From: an uncultured bacterium
GTDB taxonomy: Bacteria > Bacteroidota > Bacteroidia > Bacteroidales > Muribaculaceae
Reading direction: 5' to 3'
DNA length: 64,000 bases
NCBI GenBank assembly: GCA_905214715.1
Contig: CAJMMT010000009.1
Span: 1-64,000 of the forward strand
The notes under the pieces are model-generated. The model saw nothing but the letters and a program-made list of their open reading frames with translations, was not told the DNA's origin and ran no database searches. The translations under genes were made by a program, and so were the position numbers. Below, piece by piece: positions 16,388-25,183 of this stretch; the first letter of the stretch is position 1, and each line of letters begins with the position of its first letter.

Positions 16388-17974
16388 CTATGGTTTATTT
16401 GTGGCTGCCGCCATCGCCTCGAATGCCCTTCTGCCATCTATGGCTGCCGAGACTATACCGCCGGCGAATCCTGCTCCCTCTCCGGCCGGGTAGAGTCCTT
16501 CCACTTCAATATGGCATAGGGTTTCCTTGTCACGAGGTATGCGTACCGGACTTGAAGTTCTCGATTCCAATCCTATGAGGACGGCATCGTTTGTTAGGAA
16601 TCCTTTGGCTTTACGGCCGAAATCAAGGAATCCGTCACGAAGCCGCGTGGCTATAAAGGAAGGCAACAGCATGTCAATACGTGCCTCTGTAAGGCCGGGT
16701 ATATAGGAAGAGGGGGGCAGATTCCGCGATAGTTTACCCTCGACGAAATCACGCATCCTTTGGGCCGGCGCTTTTATGCTGTTCCCCCCGGCTTCGTAAA
16801 ACTTCTTTTCAAGGTCTTCCTGAAGGGCCATCATTTCAAACACGCCTTGGTCAGCATACCCCGGAATGTCTCCCGGATGCAACTCCACGACCATTCCTGA
16901 ATTAGCCCATATGCTTGAACGAGAGGATGCCGACATCCCGTTCACCACTCCTTGTCCGGTAGCCGATACAGCCGGGACCACGACACCGCCGGGGCACATG
17001 CAGAATGAATAGACACCACGTTCATTTTGGCGCGACACGAAACTGTATTCCGCGGCCGGAAGCCATTCCCCTCTCCCCTCTTCCGAATGATATTGTATTC
17101 GGTCTATCACTTTTTGCGGGTGTTCGAGCCTGACTCCTACGGCGAGGCCTTTCGCTTCAAGTCTCACGCCTTGATCATGCAGGAACCGGTATACATCGCG
17201 GGCCGAATGGCCTGTCGCGAGCAATACGGGCCCCATTACCCTGTCTCCATGCTCGGTAAGGACTCCGGTGGCCCGGAGGGCTCCTCGTCCCTTATCTTCA
17301 AGAATCAGAGATACCACCTTGCTGTTGAATCTTACCTCGCCGCCGTTATCTTCGATCGTCTTGCGGATATTTTTCATTATCAAAGGCAGACGGTCGCTTC
17401 CTATGTGCGGGTGGGCATCGATAAGTATGTCGGGGTTCGCGCCATGCTGCACCAACAAAGAGAGAATCTCTTTTACATTACCACGCTTTTTGCTGCGTGT
17501 GAACAGTTTGCCATCCGAAAATGTTCCCGCTCCTCCTTCTCCGAAGCAATAGTTGGAATCCGGTGCTACCACACCATGACGGTTCAGCTCCGTTATGTCA
17601 AGACGACGGCTGTCCACATCCTTTCCCCTTTCAAGAACGACAGGTCGCCAACCACATTCCAAAGCTTTGAGGGCGGCGAAATATCCTGCCGGTCCTGCGC
17701 CTACGATAACTACTGCAGGGGCATCAGCTTTTACCGGGTAATACATTACGGGAGTGTACTCTCCTTTCACTTGGTGGTCTTCACCTAAGGCACATAAGAT
17801 GCCTGCATTGATGCGCACAGGCTTTTTGCGCGCGTCTATGCTGCGTCGCGTCACCCGCCAGTCGTTCAAACTTCGGTAATCCTTGGAGCCGAGTTTTGCA
17901 GCTATGGCTTTCTCCATGGCATCGGGGTCGGCTATGGTCTGCGGCAAAACAGATATGGTAATCTCTCGTATCAT
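16388..17974 (-). CDS. FAD-dependent dehydrogenase (COG2509 type)
   Basis: 528 residues. A Rossmann FAD-binding loop AVVIVGAGPAGYFAALKALECG lies at about residues 88-109, after an N-terminal region of 85 residues found in this family (ITISVLPQTIADPDAMEKAI). Further motifs: NYCFGEGGAGTFSDGKLFTRS, LLATGHSARDVY and, at the end, LYPAGEGAGFAGGIVSAAIDG, the second FAD contact. The family is widespread and uncharacterised; some members are annotated as nitrogenase-type or sulfide reductase relatives without proof. The substrate is unknown. It is the first gene of the leftward cluster and diverges from tpiA. Confidence 0.85.
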   Translation of the reverse strand: MIREITISVLPQTIADPDAMEKAIAAKLGSKDYRSLNDWRVTRRSIDARKKPVRINAGILCALGEDHQVKGEYTPVMYYPVKADAPAVVIVGAGPAGYFAALKALECGWRPVVLERGKDVDSRRLDITELNRHGVVAPDSNYCFGEGGAGTFSDGKLFTRSKKRGNVKEILSLLVQHGANPDILIDAHPHIGSDRLPLIMKNIRKTIEDNGGEVRFNSKVVSLILEDKGRGALRATGVLTEHGDRVMGPVLLATGHSARDVYRFLHDQGVRLEAKGLAVGVRLEHPQKVIDRIQYHSEEGRGEWLPAAEYSFVSRQNERGVYSFCMCPGGVVVPAVSATGQGVVNGMSASSRSSIWANSGMVVELHPGDIPGYADQGVFEMMALQEDLEKKFYEAGGNSIKAPAQRMRDFVEGKLSRNLPPSSYIPGLTEARIDMLLPSFIATRLRDGFLDFGRKAKGFLTNDAVLIGLESRTSSPVRIPRDKETLCHIEVEGLYPAGEGAGFAGGIVSAAIDGRRAFEAMAAATNKP

Positions 17975-18094
17975 TCACGCAAAAATACTAAAAAAGGCGC
18001 ATATGAAGGGTAAAAACGGAGTGTAAAAACAAGGCACGTTCATATTATAGTCAATTATCATCATAAATGAAGTCTACGAATCCGCTTTTTTTGC

Positions 18095-18102
18095 TAAATT
18101 TG
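18095..18102 (+). promoter_or_regulatory. Candidate -7 box for tpiA
   Basis: TAAATTTG matches TAnnTTTG and lies 68 bases upstream of the tpiA start in the divergent spacer. The spacer also holds agtccggatcaaaaggc...ttttggaccggac (18119-18149), an inverted repeat in the likely leader. Confidence 0.5.
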
Positions 18103-18170
18103 TGGTTCAAAATATTCAGTCCGGATCAAAAGGCCTTTTGGACCGGACAGACAATAAATCTTAAGATAAA

Positions 18171-18926
18171 ATGAGAAAGAACATTGTAGCCGGCAACTGG
18201 AAAATGAACACCACCCTCCAGGAGGGCGTGGAACTTGCCAACGACGTCAACAACCTTCTTAAAGAGAAGAAACATAACTGTGACGTTATAGTATGCGTGC
18301 CTTTCACACACCTTACTTCGGTTCACGGAGTAATCGATGCCGAGGTCCTCGGACTCGGAGCGGAGAACTGCTCTGAGCATGCCAAGGGTGCCTATACCGG
18401 CGAGGTAAGCGCTTCTATGGTGAAATCTACAGGTGCCCTGTATGTGATTCTCGGGCACAGCGAACGCCGTCAATATTTCGGTGAGAACAACGAGCAGCTT
18501 CTTGCCAAGACCCGCATAGCTCTTGAGAACGGATTGAAGCCTATTTTCTGCGTAGGCGAGGTTCTCGAAGAACGTGAGAACGGTACTTACAACGATGTTG
18601 TGCGTGGTCAGGTAGAGGCTCTTTTCGAACTGTCGGCCGAGGATTTCGGGAAAATAATACTTGCCTATGAGCCGGTATGGGCAATAGGCACAGGCAAGAC
18701 CGCCACTGCCGAGCAGGCACAGGACATGCACGCTCATATCCGCAACGTGATTGCCGAGAAATATGGCAAGGAAGTGGCCGACAATACCTCGATACTTTAT
18801 GGTGGAAGCTGCAAGCCTGGCAATGCCAAAGAACTTTTCGCAAAGCCCGACGTAGACGGAGGCCTCATCGGTGGCGCCGCCCTCGATGCCTCCAGCTTCA
18901 TGGGCATAGTAGAGGCTTTTGACTAA
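18171..18926 (+). CDS. tpiA: Triosephosphate isomerase
   Basis: 251 residues, full length. It interconverts dihydroxyacetone phosphate and glyceraldehyde 3-phosphate in glycolysis. The TIM barrel carries the catalytic lysine in NWKMN (K12), histidine in GHSERR and glutamate in AYEPVWAIGTGK; the phosphate-binding end is LIGGAALDASSF. It leads a tpiA-SPOR-folE block that I recall as conserved in Bacteroidales. The gap to the next gene is 36 bases. Confidence 0.97.
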   Translation: MRKNIVAGNWKMNTTLQEGVELANDVNNLLKEKKHNCDVIVCVPFTHLTSVHGVIDAEVLGLGAENCSEHAKGAYTGEVSASMVKSTGALYVILGHSERRQYFGENNEQLLAKTRIALENGLKPIFCVGEVLEERENGTYNDVVRGQVEALFELSAEDFGKIILAYEPVWAIGTGKTATAEQAQDMHAHIRNVIAEKYGKEVADNTSILYGGSCKPGNAKELFAKPDVDGGLIGGAALDASSFMGIVEAFD

Positions 18927-18962
18927 TATACACCGCTGTTTCTCCCCGGTTTTATTTGGTTT

Positions 18963-19469
18963 ATGGATAAAAGAAACATTATATTGACGTTGGCCGTTAT
19001 TCTGGCAGGTGTCTCGCCTGTGGCCACATCAGCCTTTCCCGATGGAGAGGGGCCCGATATTGTAACTTTAATAAATGAAGAGAGCCAGGGAGAAGTAACA
19101 ATCGATGTTCCTGCAGATATTCTCGAGAAGATTCTCGCCAATCCCGAGATTCCCAAGAAGAATACAGGCGAGGGGCATCGAGGCGGATATGGACGTATGA
19201 ATGGTTTCCGCATTCAGGTTTTCAGCGACGGTCGCAACCAGCATTCGCTTGAAGCCAGGGCTAAGGCCCGCGGAAGCGCCATTCTTGCCCGTTTCCCGAA
19301 GTATCGCGGTCAGGTTTATACTCAGTCTTCTTCTCCTAACTGGTATACCCGCATAGGTAATTTCCGTACTCAACAGGAGGCGTCCGAGGCTCTTGAAGAG
19401 TTACGTAGAGCTTTCCCGCAGTATAGCTCGGAGATGAGAGTGGTGAAATCTAAAATAATAGCGCAATAA
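18963..19469 (+). CDS. Secreted SPOR-domain protein
   Basis: 168 residues with an N-terminal signal peptide (MDKRNIILTLAVILAGVSPVATSA). The C-terminal SPOR-type domain of about 75 residues begins at FRIQVFSDGRNQHSLEARA and ends SSEMRVVKSKI. SPOR domains bind denuded peptidoglycan at division sites, so the protein is probably periplasmic and wall-associated. The middle part (residues 25-70) is low in recognisable features. It lies between tpiA and folE, 8 bases upstream of the latter. Confidence 0.85.
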   Translation: MDKRNIILTLAVILAGVSPVATSAFPDGEGPDIVTLINEESQGEVTIDVPADILEKILANPEIPKKNTGEGHRGGYGRMNGFRIQVFSDGRNQHSLEARAKARGSAILARFPKYRGQVYTQSSSPNWYTRIGNFRTQQEASEALEELRRAFPQYSSEMRVVKSKIIAQ

Positions 19470-19476
19470 AAGACAC

Positions 19477-20067
19477 TTGAAAGTGGCACGTAAGGAACAG
19501 CACGATGAGGAACTTGTGGAGCGCATAGCGTCCCACTATCGCGAGATTCTTCGCCTTATTGGCGAAGACCCCGAACGTGAGGGTCTGCTCAAGACACCCG
19601 TAAGGGCCGCAAAGGCCTTGGTAGACATAACCGTAGGATACCGCATGGACCCTATGGCTGTGGCGCGTCAGGCAGTGTTTGAACATGCGGGTTCCCGTAT
19701 GGTTGTGGTGAAGGATATAGAGTTCTATAGTATGTGCGAACATCATATCCTCCCCTTCTTCGGTAAAGTGGCGATAGGATACATCCCTAAGGGGAAGATG
19801 ATAGGTCTTTCCAAATTGGGACGTATAGTGGATGTCTTCGCCCGCAGGCTTCAGGTCCAGGAAAGACTCACATACGAAATCTGCAACCTTCTTGGTGAGG
19901 CTCTTCCGAACGATGGGGTCATGGTAGCCTGCGAAGCCCAGCATCTATGCATGAAGATGCGTGGGGTGGAGAAACAGGAGTCATCGACCGTAACAGTAGA
20001 TTACAGCGGAAAATTTGCCGAAACGCCCACTTTGCGCGATGAATTTATGCGCCTGGCCGGACTTTGA
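19477..20067 (+). CDS. folE: GTP cyclohydrolase I
   Basis: 196 residues. It converts GTP to 7,8-dihydroneopterin triphosphate, the first step of folate synthesis. The zinc/active-site motifs are SMCEHHILPFFGK and CEAQHLCMKMRG, with the family signature LGRIVDVFARRLQVQERLT. No ATG lies at a sensible position: the frame begins with TTG at 19477, or GTG at 19483 (GTG GCA CGT). Only internal ATGs well inside the conserved domain exist, so a non-ATG start is required. It is closely linked to the SPOR gene and ends before a terminator. Confidence 0.93.
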   Translation: MKVARKEQHDEELVERIASHYREILRLIGEDPEREGLLKTPVRAAKALVDITVGYRMDPMAVARQAVFEHAGSRMVVVKDIEFYSMCEHHILPFFGKVAIGYIPKGKMIGLSKLGRIVDVFARRLQVQERLTYEICNLLGEALPNDGVMVACEAQHLCMKMRGVEKQESSTVTVDYSGKFAETPTLRDEFMRLAGL

Positions 20068-20093
20068 GATAATACGCTATGAAATAAAATATG

Positions 20094-20121
20094 CTAAAGG
20101 CAGGCCGCAACCTGCCTTTAG
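20094..20121 (+). terminator. Terminator after folE
   Basis: Perfect 11-bp stem ctaaaggcagg/cctgcctttag with loop ccgcaa. The U tract is weak on the plus strand (tcgtataat). Confidence 0.65.
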
Positions 20122-20159
20122 TCGTATAATGCCAAATATTATTTTTTGCTGATTTTAAT

Positions 20160-21134
20160 ATGGTGGAATACAGTGAAAATGACATTCCCGATTGGGCACG
20201 CGGCATGAACTGCGGTGTTACGGTATGCGATACCGAGGGAAAGATAATTTATATGAACGACAAGGCTCTCTCCATTTTCGCCAGCCACGGCGATATGAGA
20301 GGCCGTAATCTTATGCCTTGCCATTCCGAACGCTCGAAAGGGATAATGGCCCACATGCTTTCTACAGGTGAAAGCAATTGCTATACGATACAGAAGAACG
20401 GCATACGTAAGATGATATACCAGACGCCTTGGCGTGTGGGCGGCAAAGTTGCGGGACTTGTGGAGATATCCATGGAAATACCCTGGGATATGGCTCATTA
20501 TAACCGCGATGCCATACCTTTTACCCCTGAAGGATTTCTGTTTGACCTCGATGGAGTGGTAATAGACAGCGAAAGCGTATATACCGATATTTGGAATGAA
20601 ATCGACAGACGTTATCCGACCGGAGTGGAAGACTTTGCAAGAAAAATAAAAGGCACCACACTCACTAACATTCTTTCGACTTATTATCCTGACCCGGACA
20701 CGAAGAAAAAGGTCGAGGAGTTTCTGTATGAGCTTGAAGGGAAAATGGAATACCGCCCTATCGCCGGAGCCATGAATCTTCTCGGTAGATTGAAAAAGAA
20801 AGGAATACCTGCTGCGCTTGTAACAAGCAGCAATGAGGTGAAGATGTCTCATCTGTGGAATCAGCATCCCGAGCTGAAAGATTATTTCGATGTCGTTGTT
20901 ACGGCCGATATGGTAGGCAAGTCGAAACCGGATCCGGAGGGATATCTGAAGGCCGCTTCCTTGCTTTCCAAAGATCCGGCCAAGTGCGTGGTAGTGGAAG
21001 ATTCTCTTCAAGGGGTTATGGCGGGACAAAATGCCGGCTCTTTTGTTATAGGTGTATCAGGCACTCTTGCGGCCGATGTTTTGCGTCCTCATTCCAATGT
21101 GGTGCTCTCAGACCTCGCAAGAGTGGAGATCTGA
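20160..21134 (+). CDS. PAS domain fused to HAD-family phosphatase
   Basis: 324 residues with two domains. Residues of about 8-115 look like a PAS sensor: GVTVCDTEGKIIYMNDKAL, then MPCHSERSKGIM and a terminal strand AGLVEISMEIP. Residues of about 123-324 are a HAD hydrolase of the beta-phosphoglucomutase-like group: FLFDLDGVVIDSES (nucleophile D129, acid/base D131), VTSSN (Ser/Thr motif), GKSKPDPEGY (lysine motif) and VVEDSLQGVMAG (metal-binding acids). The cap lies between. Both parts read through without a stop, so the fusion is genuine unless there is a sequencing error. PAS plus HAD is unusual; one guess is a ligand- or redox-regulated sugar-phosphate phosphatase. Confidence 0.8.
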   Translation: MVEYSENDIPDWARGMNCGVTVCDTEGKIIYMNDKALSIFASHGDMRGRNLMPCHSERSKGIMAHMLSTGESNCYTIQKNGIRKMIYQTPWRVGGKVAGLVEISMEIPWDMAHYNRDAIPFTPEGFLFDLDGVVIDSESVYTDIWNEIDRRYPTGVEDFARKIKGTTLTNILSTYYPDPDTKKKVEEFLYELEGKMEYRPIAGAMNLLGRLKKKGIPAALVTSSNEVKMSHLWNQHPELKDYFDVVVTADMVGKSKPDPEGYLKAASLLSKDPAKCVVVEDSLQGVMAGQNAGSFVIGVSGTLAADVLRPHSNVVLSDLARVEI

Positions 21135-21156
21135 CCCGAACTAAATTATTTTACCT

Positions 21157-22413
21157 ATGAGCAACATACCCCTCGCCGAAAGATTGAGACCTCTGAATCT
21201 GGAGAATTATATCGGCCAGACCCATCTTGTCGGTACCGGCGGTGTGATACGCCGTATGATAGAGAGCGGCAATATAAACTCCTTTATATTATGGGGTCCT
21301 CCGGGTGTAGGAAAAACTACTTTGGCAAAGATCATAGCCAATACTGTCGAGGCTCCCTTCTATACCCTTAGTGCGGTTACATCGGGAGTAAAGGATGTAA
21401 GGGATGTGATGGACCGTTGCCGTCGCGATGCCGGTAGTGTTTTCGTGAAATCGCGTCCGATACTCTTTATCGACGAGATACACCGTTTCAACAAGGCACA
21501 GCAAGATTCCCTTCTCGGTGCCGTGGAGAACGGAACCGTGACTCTCATCGGGGCTACGACAGAGAATCCGTCGTTCGAAGTCATAAGGCCTCTTCTGTCG
21601 CGCGCACAGGTGTATACGCTCAAGCCTCTTGACGAGACTGATTTGAGGGTGCTTCTCGACCGTGCTCTTAAGAGTGATCCTATTCTTTCGCAGCGTTCGG
21701 TGGATGTACGGGAGACAACGGCCTTATTCCGTTTTGCGGGTGGGGATGCGAGGAAATTACTCAATATTCTCGACCTGTTGGAACAATCCACTCCGGCGGG
21801 ACAGACAATAGAGATTGACGATGCGACAGTTACCGACCGACTGCAGGAGAATCCCGCGGCCTACGACCGTAATGGCGAAATGCACTACGATATTATATCG
21901 GCGTTTATAAAGTGCATAAGAGGTTCAGACCCCGATGCCGCCGTCTATTGGCTTGCCCGAATGGTAGAAGGGGGCGAAGATCCGAAATTCATAGCCCGCA
22001 GGTTGGTGATACTCGCGGCTGAGGACATAGGGTTGGCCAACCCGAACGCTTTGTTGTTGGCAAACGCCACATTTGATGCCTTGCAGAAAATAGGATGGCC
22101 GGAGGGAAGAATAATACTTTCGGAATGCGCGATATACCTCGCCACATCGCCCAAGAGCAATTCAGCATACATGGCTGTCAACGCCGCCCAACAGGTTGTG
22201 AGAGAAACGGGGAATTTACCCGTGCCTTTGCATTTGCGCAACGCCCCTACAAAGCTGATGAAAGATATGGGTTATGGACGGGACTACAAGTATGCGCATG
22301 ATTATGAAGGACATTATGTAGAACAGCAGTATCTTCCCGATACCCTTGTAGGCAGACATTTCTGGATTCCCGGCGACAACCCTGCCGAACGCAAAATGTC
22401 GGCTCCAAAATAA
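21157..22413 (+). CDS. rarA: Replication-associated recombination protein A
   Basis: 418 residues of the RarA/MgsA (Mgs1/WRNIP1) AAA+ family, which acts at stalled replication forks and resembles clamp loaders. Walker A is LWGPPGVGKTTLAK at about residues 46-59, Walker B is LFIDEIHRFNKAQQD, and sensor 1 is IGATTENPSFEV. The C-terminal tetramerisation part (SDPDAAVYWLARMVEGGEDPKFIARRLV) is present in full. It begins 23 bases after the PAS-HAD gene and may share its transcript. Confidence 0.94.
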   Translation: MSNIPLAERLRPLNLENYIGQTHLVGTGGVIRRMIESGNINSFILWGPPGVGKTTLAKIIANTVEAPFYTLSAVTSGVKDVRDVMDRCRRDAGSVFVKSRPILFIDEIHRFNKAQQDSLLGAVENGTVTLIGATTENPSFEVIRPLLSRAQVYTLKPLDETDLRVLLDRALKSDPILSQRSVDVRETTALFRFAGGDARKLLNILDLLEQSTPAGQTIEIDDATVTDRLQENPAAYDRNGEMHYDIISAFIKCIRGSDPDAAVYWLARMVEGGEDPKFIARRLVILAAEDIGLANPNALLLANATFDALQKIGWPEGRIILSECAIYLATSPKSNSAYMAVNAAQQVVRETGNLPVPLHLRNAPTKLMKDMGYGRDYKYAHDYEGHYVEQQYLPDTLVGRHFWIPGDNPAERKMSAPK

Positions 22414-22448
22414 TGGCGAAATAATCTTCAGGGAAGAGGTGATAAATT

Positions 22449-22478
22449 TTGCACATTAGGAAAAACTGATTATTTTTG
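22449..22478 (+). promoter_or_regulatory. Promoter of serC-serA
   Basis: TTG at 22449-22451, a 19-base spacer, then TATTTTTG at 22471-22478. This fits the Bacteroidetes TTG/TAnnTTTG promoter. Transcription should begin at about 22483-22487, exactly where the structured leader starts. Confidence 0.6.
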
Positions 22479-22483
22479 CAATG

Positions 22484-22585
22484 TGTATAGCGTTTGGCGG
22501 TATGCGTGCAATTGCGAGCTTCGCAATTGCATCATGCAACCAGAGAACATGGGCTAAGCCTTGTCTCGCGTATTGCCGCTATACA
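22484..22585 (+). ncRNA. Candidate structured leader RNA upstream of serC
   Basis: The bases can fold as a three-way junction. P1a pairs 22484-22491 with 22578-22585 (8 bp). After a 4-base bulge P1b pairs 22496-22506 with 22567-22577 (11 bp with three G-U pairs). P2 is a 10-bp hairpin, gcaattgcga/tcgcaattgc (22508-22530). P3 is a weaker hairpin around acatgggc-taa-gccttgt (22547-22564). The unpaired stretch between P2 and P3 includes atcatgcaaccagaga. The wobble pairs in P1b suggest RNA rather than a DNA palindrome. It sits at the predicted transcript start, 38 bases before serC. I do not recognise the family. A cis-regulatory RNA is likely; a repetitive palindromic element is the alternative. 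Confidence 0.5.
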
Positions 22586-22623
22586 AATGTAAGAGTGTAC
22601 TAACTTAACTATAAAACTGATTC

Positions 22624-23694
22624 ATGAAAAAACACAATTTTTATGCTGGCCCCTCGATTCTGAGCCAGTACACAATCAAGAACACCGCAGACGCTGTGAT
22701 CAACTTCGCTGACATGGGTCTTTCGATTCTTGAAATATCTCACCGCAGCAAGCAGTTCCAGGCTGTAGTAGACGAAGCCGTAGCTCTCGTAAAAGAACTT
22801 CTCGAAGTTCCCGAAGGATATTCGGTTCTTTTCCTCGGCGGCGGTGCCAGCCTCCAGTTCGCAATGGCGCCTATGAACTTCCTCAACAAGAAAGCCGCTT
22901 ATCTCGATACCGGCGTATGGGCAAGCAAGGCCATCAAAGAGGCCAAACTGTTTGGTGAAGTAGAGGTTGTTGCTTCCTCGAAAGACAAAAATTACACTTA
23001 TATACCCAAGGATTTCACTGTACCTGCCGACGTGGACTACTTCCACTACACATCGAACAACACCATTTATGGTACTGAAATCCGCAAGGATCCCGATGTT
23101 CCCTGCCGCATGATATGCGACATGAGTTCCGATATCTTCTCCCGTCCGGTCGACGTTTCCAAATACGACCTTATATATGCCGGCGCACAGAAGAACCTCG
23201 CTCCTTCCGGTGTTACAATCTGCATAGTGAAAGACAGTGCCCTCGGTCATGTTGACCGCGTTATCCCCACCATGCTGAAATATCAGACACACGTCGACAA
23301 GGGTTCCATGTTCAATACACCTCCGGTACTTCCTATCTTCTCGGCACTGCAGACTCTGAAATACTACAAGAGCCTCGGCGGCATCCGCGAGATAGAAAAA
23401 ATGGACAAGGCCAAAGCCGAAAAGCTTTACGAAGCTATCGATAACTCGAAGATGTTCGTGGCTACCGTTCCCGGTAAGGAGGATCGTTCTATCATGAACG
23501 TATGCTTCGTTATGAAACCCGAGTACAAGGAGTTTGAGAAAGATTTCATCGATTTCGCAACCGAGCGCGGCATGATGGGTATAAAGGGACATCGCGATGT
23601 TGGCGGTTTCCGTGCTTCTCTCTACAATGCTCTTCCCATGGAGAGCGTAGACGCTCTTATCGCTTGCATGAAAGAATTTGAAGAAAAACATTAA
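22624..23694 (+). CDS. serC: Phosphoserine aminotransferase
   Basis: 356 residues, normal length. It transfers an amino group from glutamate to 3-phosphohydroxypyruvate with PLP as cofactor, and can also serve pyridoxal synthesis. The N-terminus KKHNFYAGPSILSQYT is the SerC signature (NFxAGPS). LFLGGGASLQF and TSNNTIYGTE contact substrate and PLP phosphate, and the PLP lysine is K190 in YAGAQKNLAPSG. Its start follows the structured leader by 38 bases, and serA follows 12 bases after its stop, so serC-serA is one transcript. Confidence 0.96.
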   Translation: MKKHNFYAGPSILSQYTIKNTADAVINFADMGLSILEISHRSKQFQAVVDEAVALVKELLEVPEGYSVLFLGGGASLQFAMAPMNFLNKKAAYLDTGVWASKAIKEAKLFGEVEVVASSKDKNYTYIPKDFTVPADVDYFHYTSNNTIYGTEIRKDPDVPCRMICDMSSDIFSRPVDVSKYDLIYAGAQKNLAPSGVTICIVKDSALGHVDRVIPTMLKYQTHVDKGSMFNTPPVLPIFSALQTLKYYKSLGGIREIEKMDKAKAEKLYEAIDNSKMFVATVPGKEDRSIMNVCFVMKPEYKEFEKDFIDFATERGMMGIKGHRDVGGFRASLYNALPMESVDALIACMKEFEEKH

Positions 23695-23706
23695 AAATCC
23701 ATAGCG

Positions 23707-24624
23707 ATGAAGATACTTGTTTTCACAGAGAAGCCTTTTGCAAAGGCTGCTGCCGACGCTATAGCCGATACCGTCAACGCCGCCGGACACGAGTTGTGTC
23801 TCGTAGAACGTGGTACACGTCAGGATATGCTTGAGGCTGTTAAGGATGCCGAAGGTCTTATAGTACGTTCCGATATTGTGGATGCCGAGGTTATGGCTGC
23901 GGCTCCTAAACTGAAAGTCATAGTTCGTGCCGGTGCCGGTTATGATAATATCGACCTGGCTGCCGCTACAGAACGGGGTATAGTGGTTATGAATACTCCC
24001 GGTCAGAATTCCAATGCCGTAGCTGAACTTGTGTTCGGTATGATTGTAATGATGTGCCGCAATCAATATAACGGAACCTCAGGTACTGAGCTCAAAGGTA
24101 AGAGCTTGGGTATATATGCATTCGGTCAGGTGGGACGTAACGTGGCCCGTATCGCCAAAGGTTTCGGCATGAAGGTAGAGGCTCTCGACAAGTTCGTCAA
24201 AGACGAGGTTATGGAAGCTGAAAGTGTTAAGCCTTGCCATGATGTAAAAGAGCTGTTCTCACAGAACAACTTTGTATCGCTTCATATCCCGGCTACCGCT
24301 GAGACCCGTAACTCCATCGGTTATGATCTGGTAATGCTCATGCCTAAGAACGGTGTGCTCATCAATACCGCCCGTAAGGAAGTTATAGACGAGGCAGGTC
24401 TTATGAAAGCTCTTGAGGAACGCCCCGACCTGCGATATGTATCAGATATCAAGCCTGACACTGCGAAAGAGTTTGAGGAGAAATTCGCTGCACGTGTATT
24501 CTTCACCCCGAAAAAGATGGGAGCTCAGACCGCTGAAGCTAACTTCAACGCCGGAGTCGCAGCCGCCGAGCAGGTTATAGCTTATCTTAAGGATGGGTGG
24601 AACAAATTCCAGGTTAATAAATAA
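23707..24624 (+). CDS. serA: D-3-phosphoglycerate dehydrogenase, short form
   Basis: 305 residues. It oxidises 3-phosphoglycerate with NAD, the first step of serine synthesis. The substrate domain holds IVRSDIVDAEVM and VRAGAGYDNIDL. The NAD domain has the GKSLGIYAFGQVGRNVAR loop, VSLHIPATAETRNSI and the catalytic NTARKEVIDE arginine region. The protein ends soon after the catalytic domain and has no C-terminal ACT domain, so the classical serine feedback site is absent. The usual GxGxxG loop is FGQVGR. It is the second gene of serC-serA and is followed by a terminator. Confidence 0.92.
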   Translation: MKILVFTEKPFAKAAADAIADTVNAAGHELCLVERGTRQDMLEAVKDAEGLIVRSDIVDAEVMAAAPKLKVIVRAGAGYDNIDLAAATERGIVVMNTPGQNSNAVAELVFGMIVMMCRNQYNGTSGTELKGKSLGIYAFGQVGRNVARIAKGFGMKVEALDKFVKDEVMEAESVKPCHDVKELFSQNNFVSLHIPATAETRNSIGYDLVMLMPKNGVLINTARKEVIDEAGLMKALEERPDLRYVSDIKPDTAKEFEEKFAARVFFTPKKMGAQTAEANFNAGVAAAEQVIAYLKDGWNKFQVNK

Positions 24625-24661
24625 TCAGTAGCAGACGACATCAGTTTCGTCAATATGTAAA

Positions 24662-24705
24662 ATCCGGGGGAGGACAGTATGAATGTCTCCTCCGGATGTT
24701 TTTTG
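24662..24705 (+). terminator. Terminator after serC-serA
   Basis: Stem atccgggggaggaca pairs imperfectly with tgtctcctccggat around loop gtatgaa, then gttttttgg. Confidence 0.8.
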
Positions 24706-24769
24706 GACTTTTATCTAACATTCTGGATTCATAAGTTGTTAGAAGTATAAAATTATTAAAATTTATATT

Positions 24770-25147
24770 ATGGCAACATCAATGAATCAGGCTGTTACAA
24801 GCTACTATTCAAATTATGCCCAATTTCAGGGACGTTCAAGTGTAGCCCAATATTGGTGGGTGGCTCTTTTCCTTTTTATCGTTGCGGTTGTACTCGACTG
24901 CCTATTGCTGTGCTGCTCTCAGGGTAGTTTCTTCTATTGGGTCTGGAGCATAGTGATATGGCTTTGGGGTCTTGTGAATTTAATTCCGGGTATCGCACTG
25001 GCTGTAAGACGACTTCATGATACAGGCAGAGGCGGAGGCTGGATATTCATCAATTTCCTGCCTATTGTAGGTAATATATGGTTTATAGTCCTCATGATTC
25101 TCGCGGGCGAACCAAATGCCAACCGATTCGGTAATCCTGTGAAGTGA
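24770..25147 (+). CDS. DUF805 membrane protein
   Basis: 125 residues with three or four transmembrane segments (about 27-48, 55-75, 95-115) and the family motif VRRLHDTGRGG between the second and third. Many DUF805 proteins start with an aromatic FxGRxxRxxYW segment; here it is FQGRSSVAQYWWVALF. Function unknown. It has its own spacer after the serCA terminator. The thioesterase gene follows after 36 bases and may be co-transcribed. Confidence 0.88.
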   Translation: MATSMNQAVTSYYSNYAQFQGRSSVAQYWWVALFLFIVAVVLDCLLLCCSQGSFFYWVWSIVIWLWGLVNLIPGIALAVRRLHDTGRGGGWIFINFLPIVGNIWFIVLMILAGEPNANRFGNPVK

Positions 25148-25183
25148 TTGGGGCACCTTAGGGTCTGTAGAAAAGTATATAAT

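Noticed and set aside
19477..19500. folE truncated at its 5' end because it has no ATG
   Set aside because: The full conserved domain is present and TTG or GTG can start it; nothing is missing.
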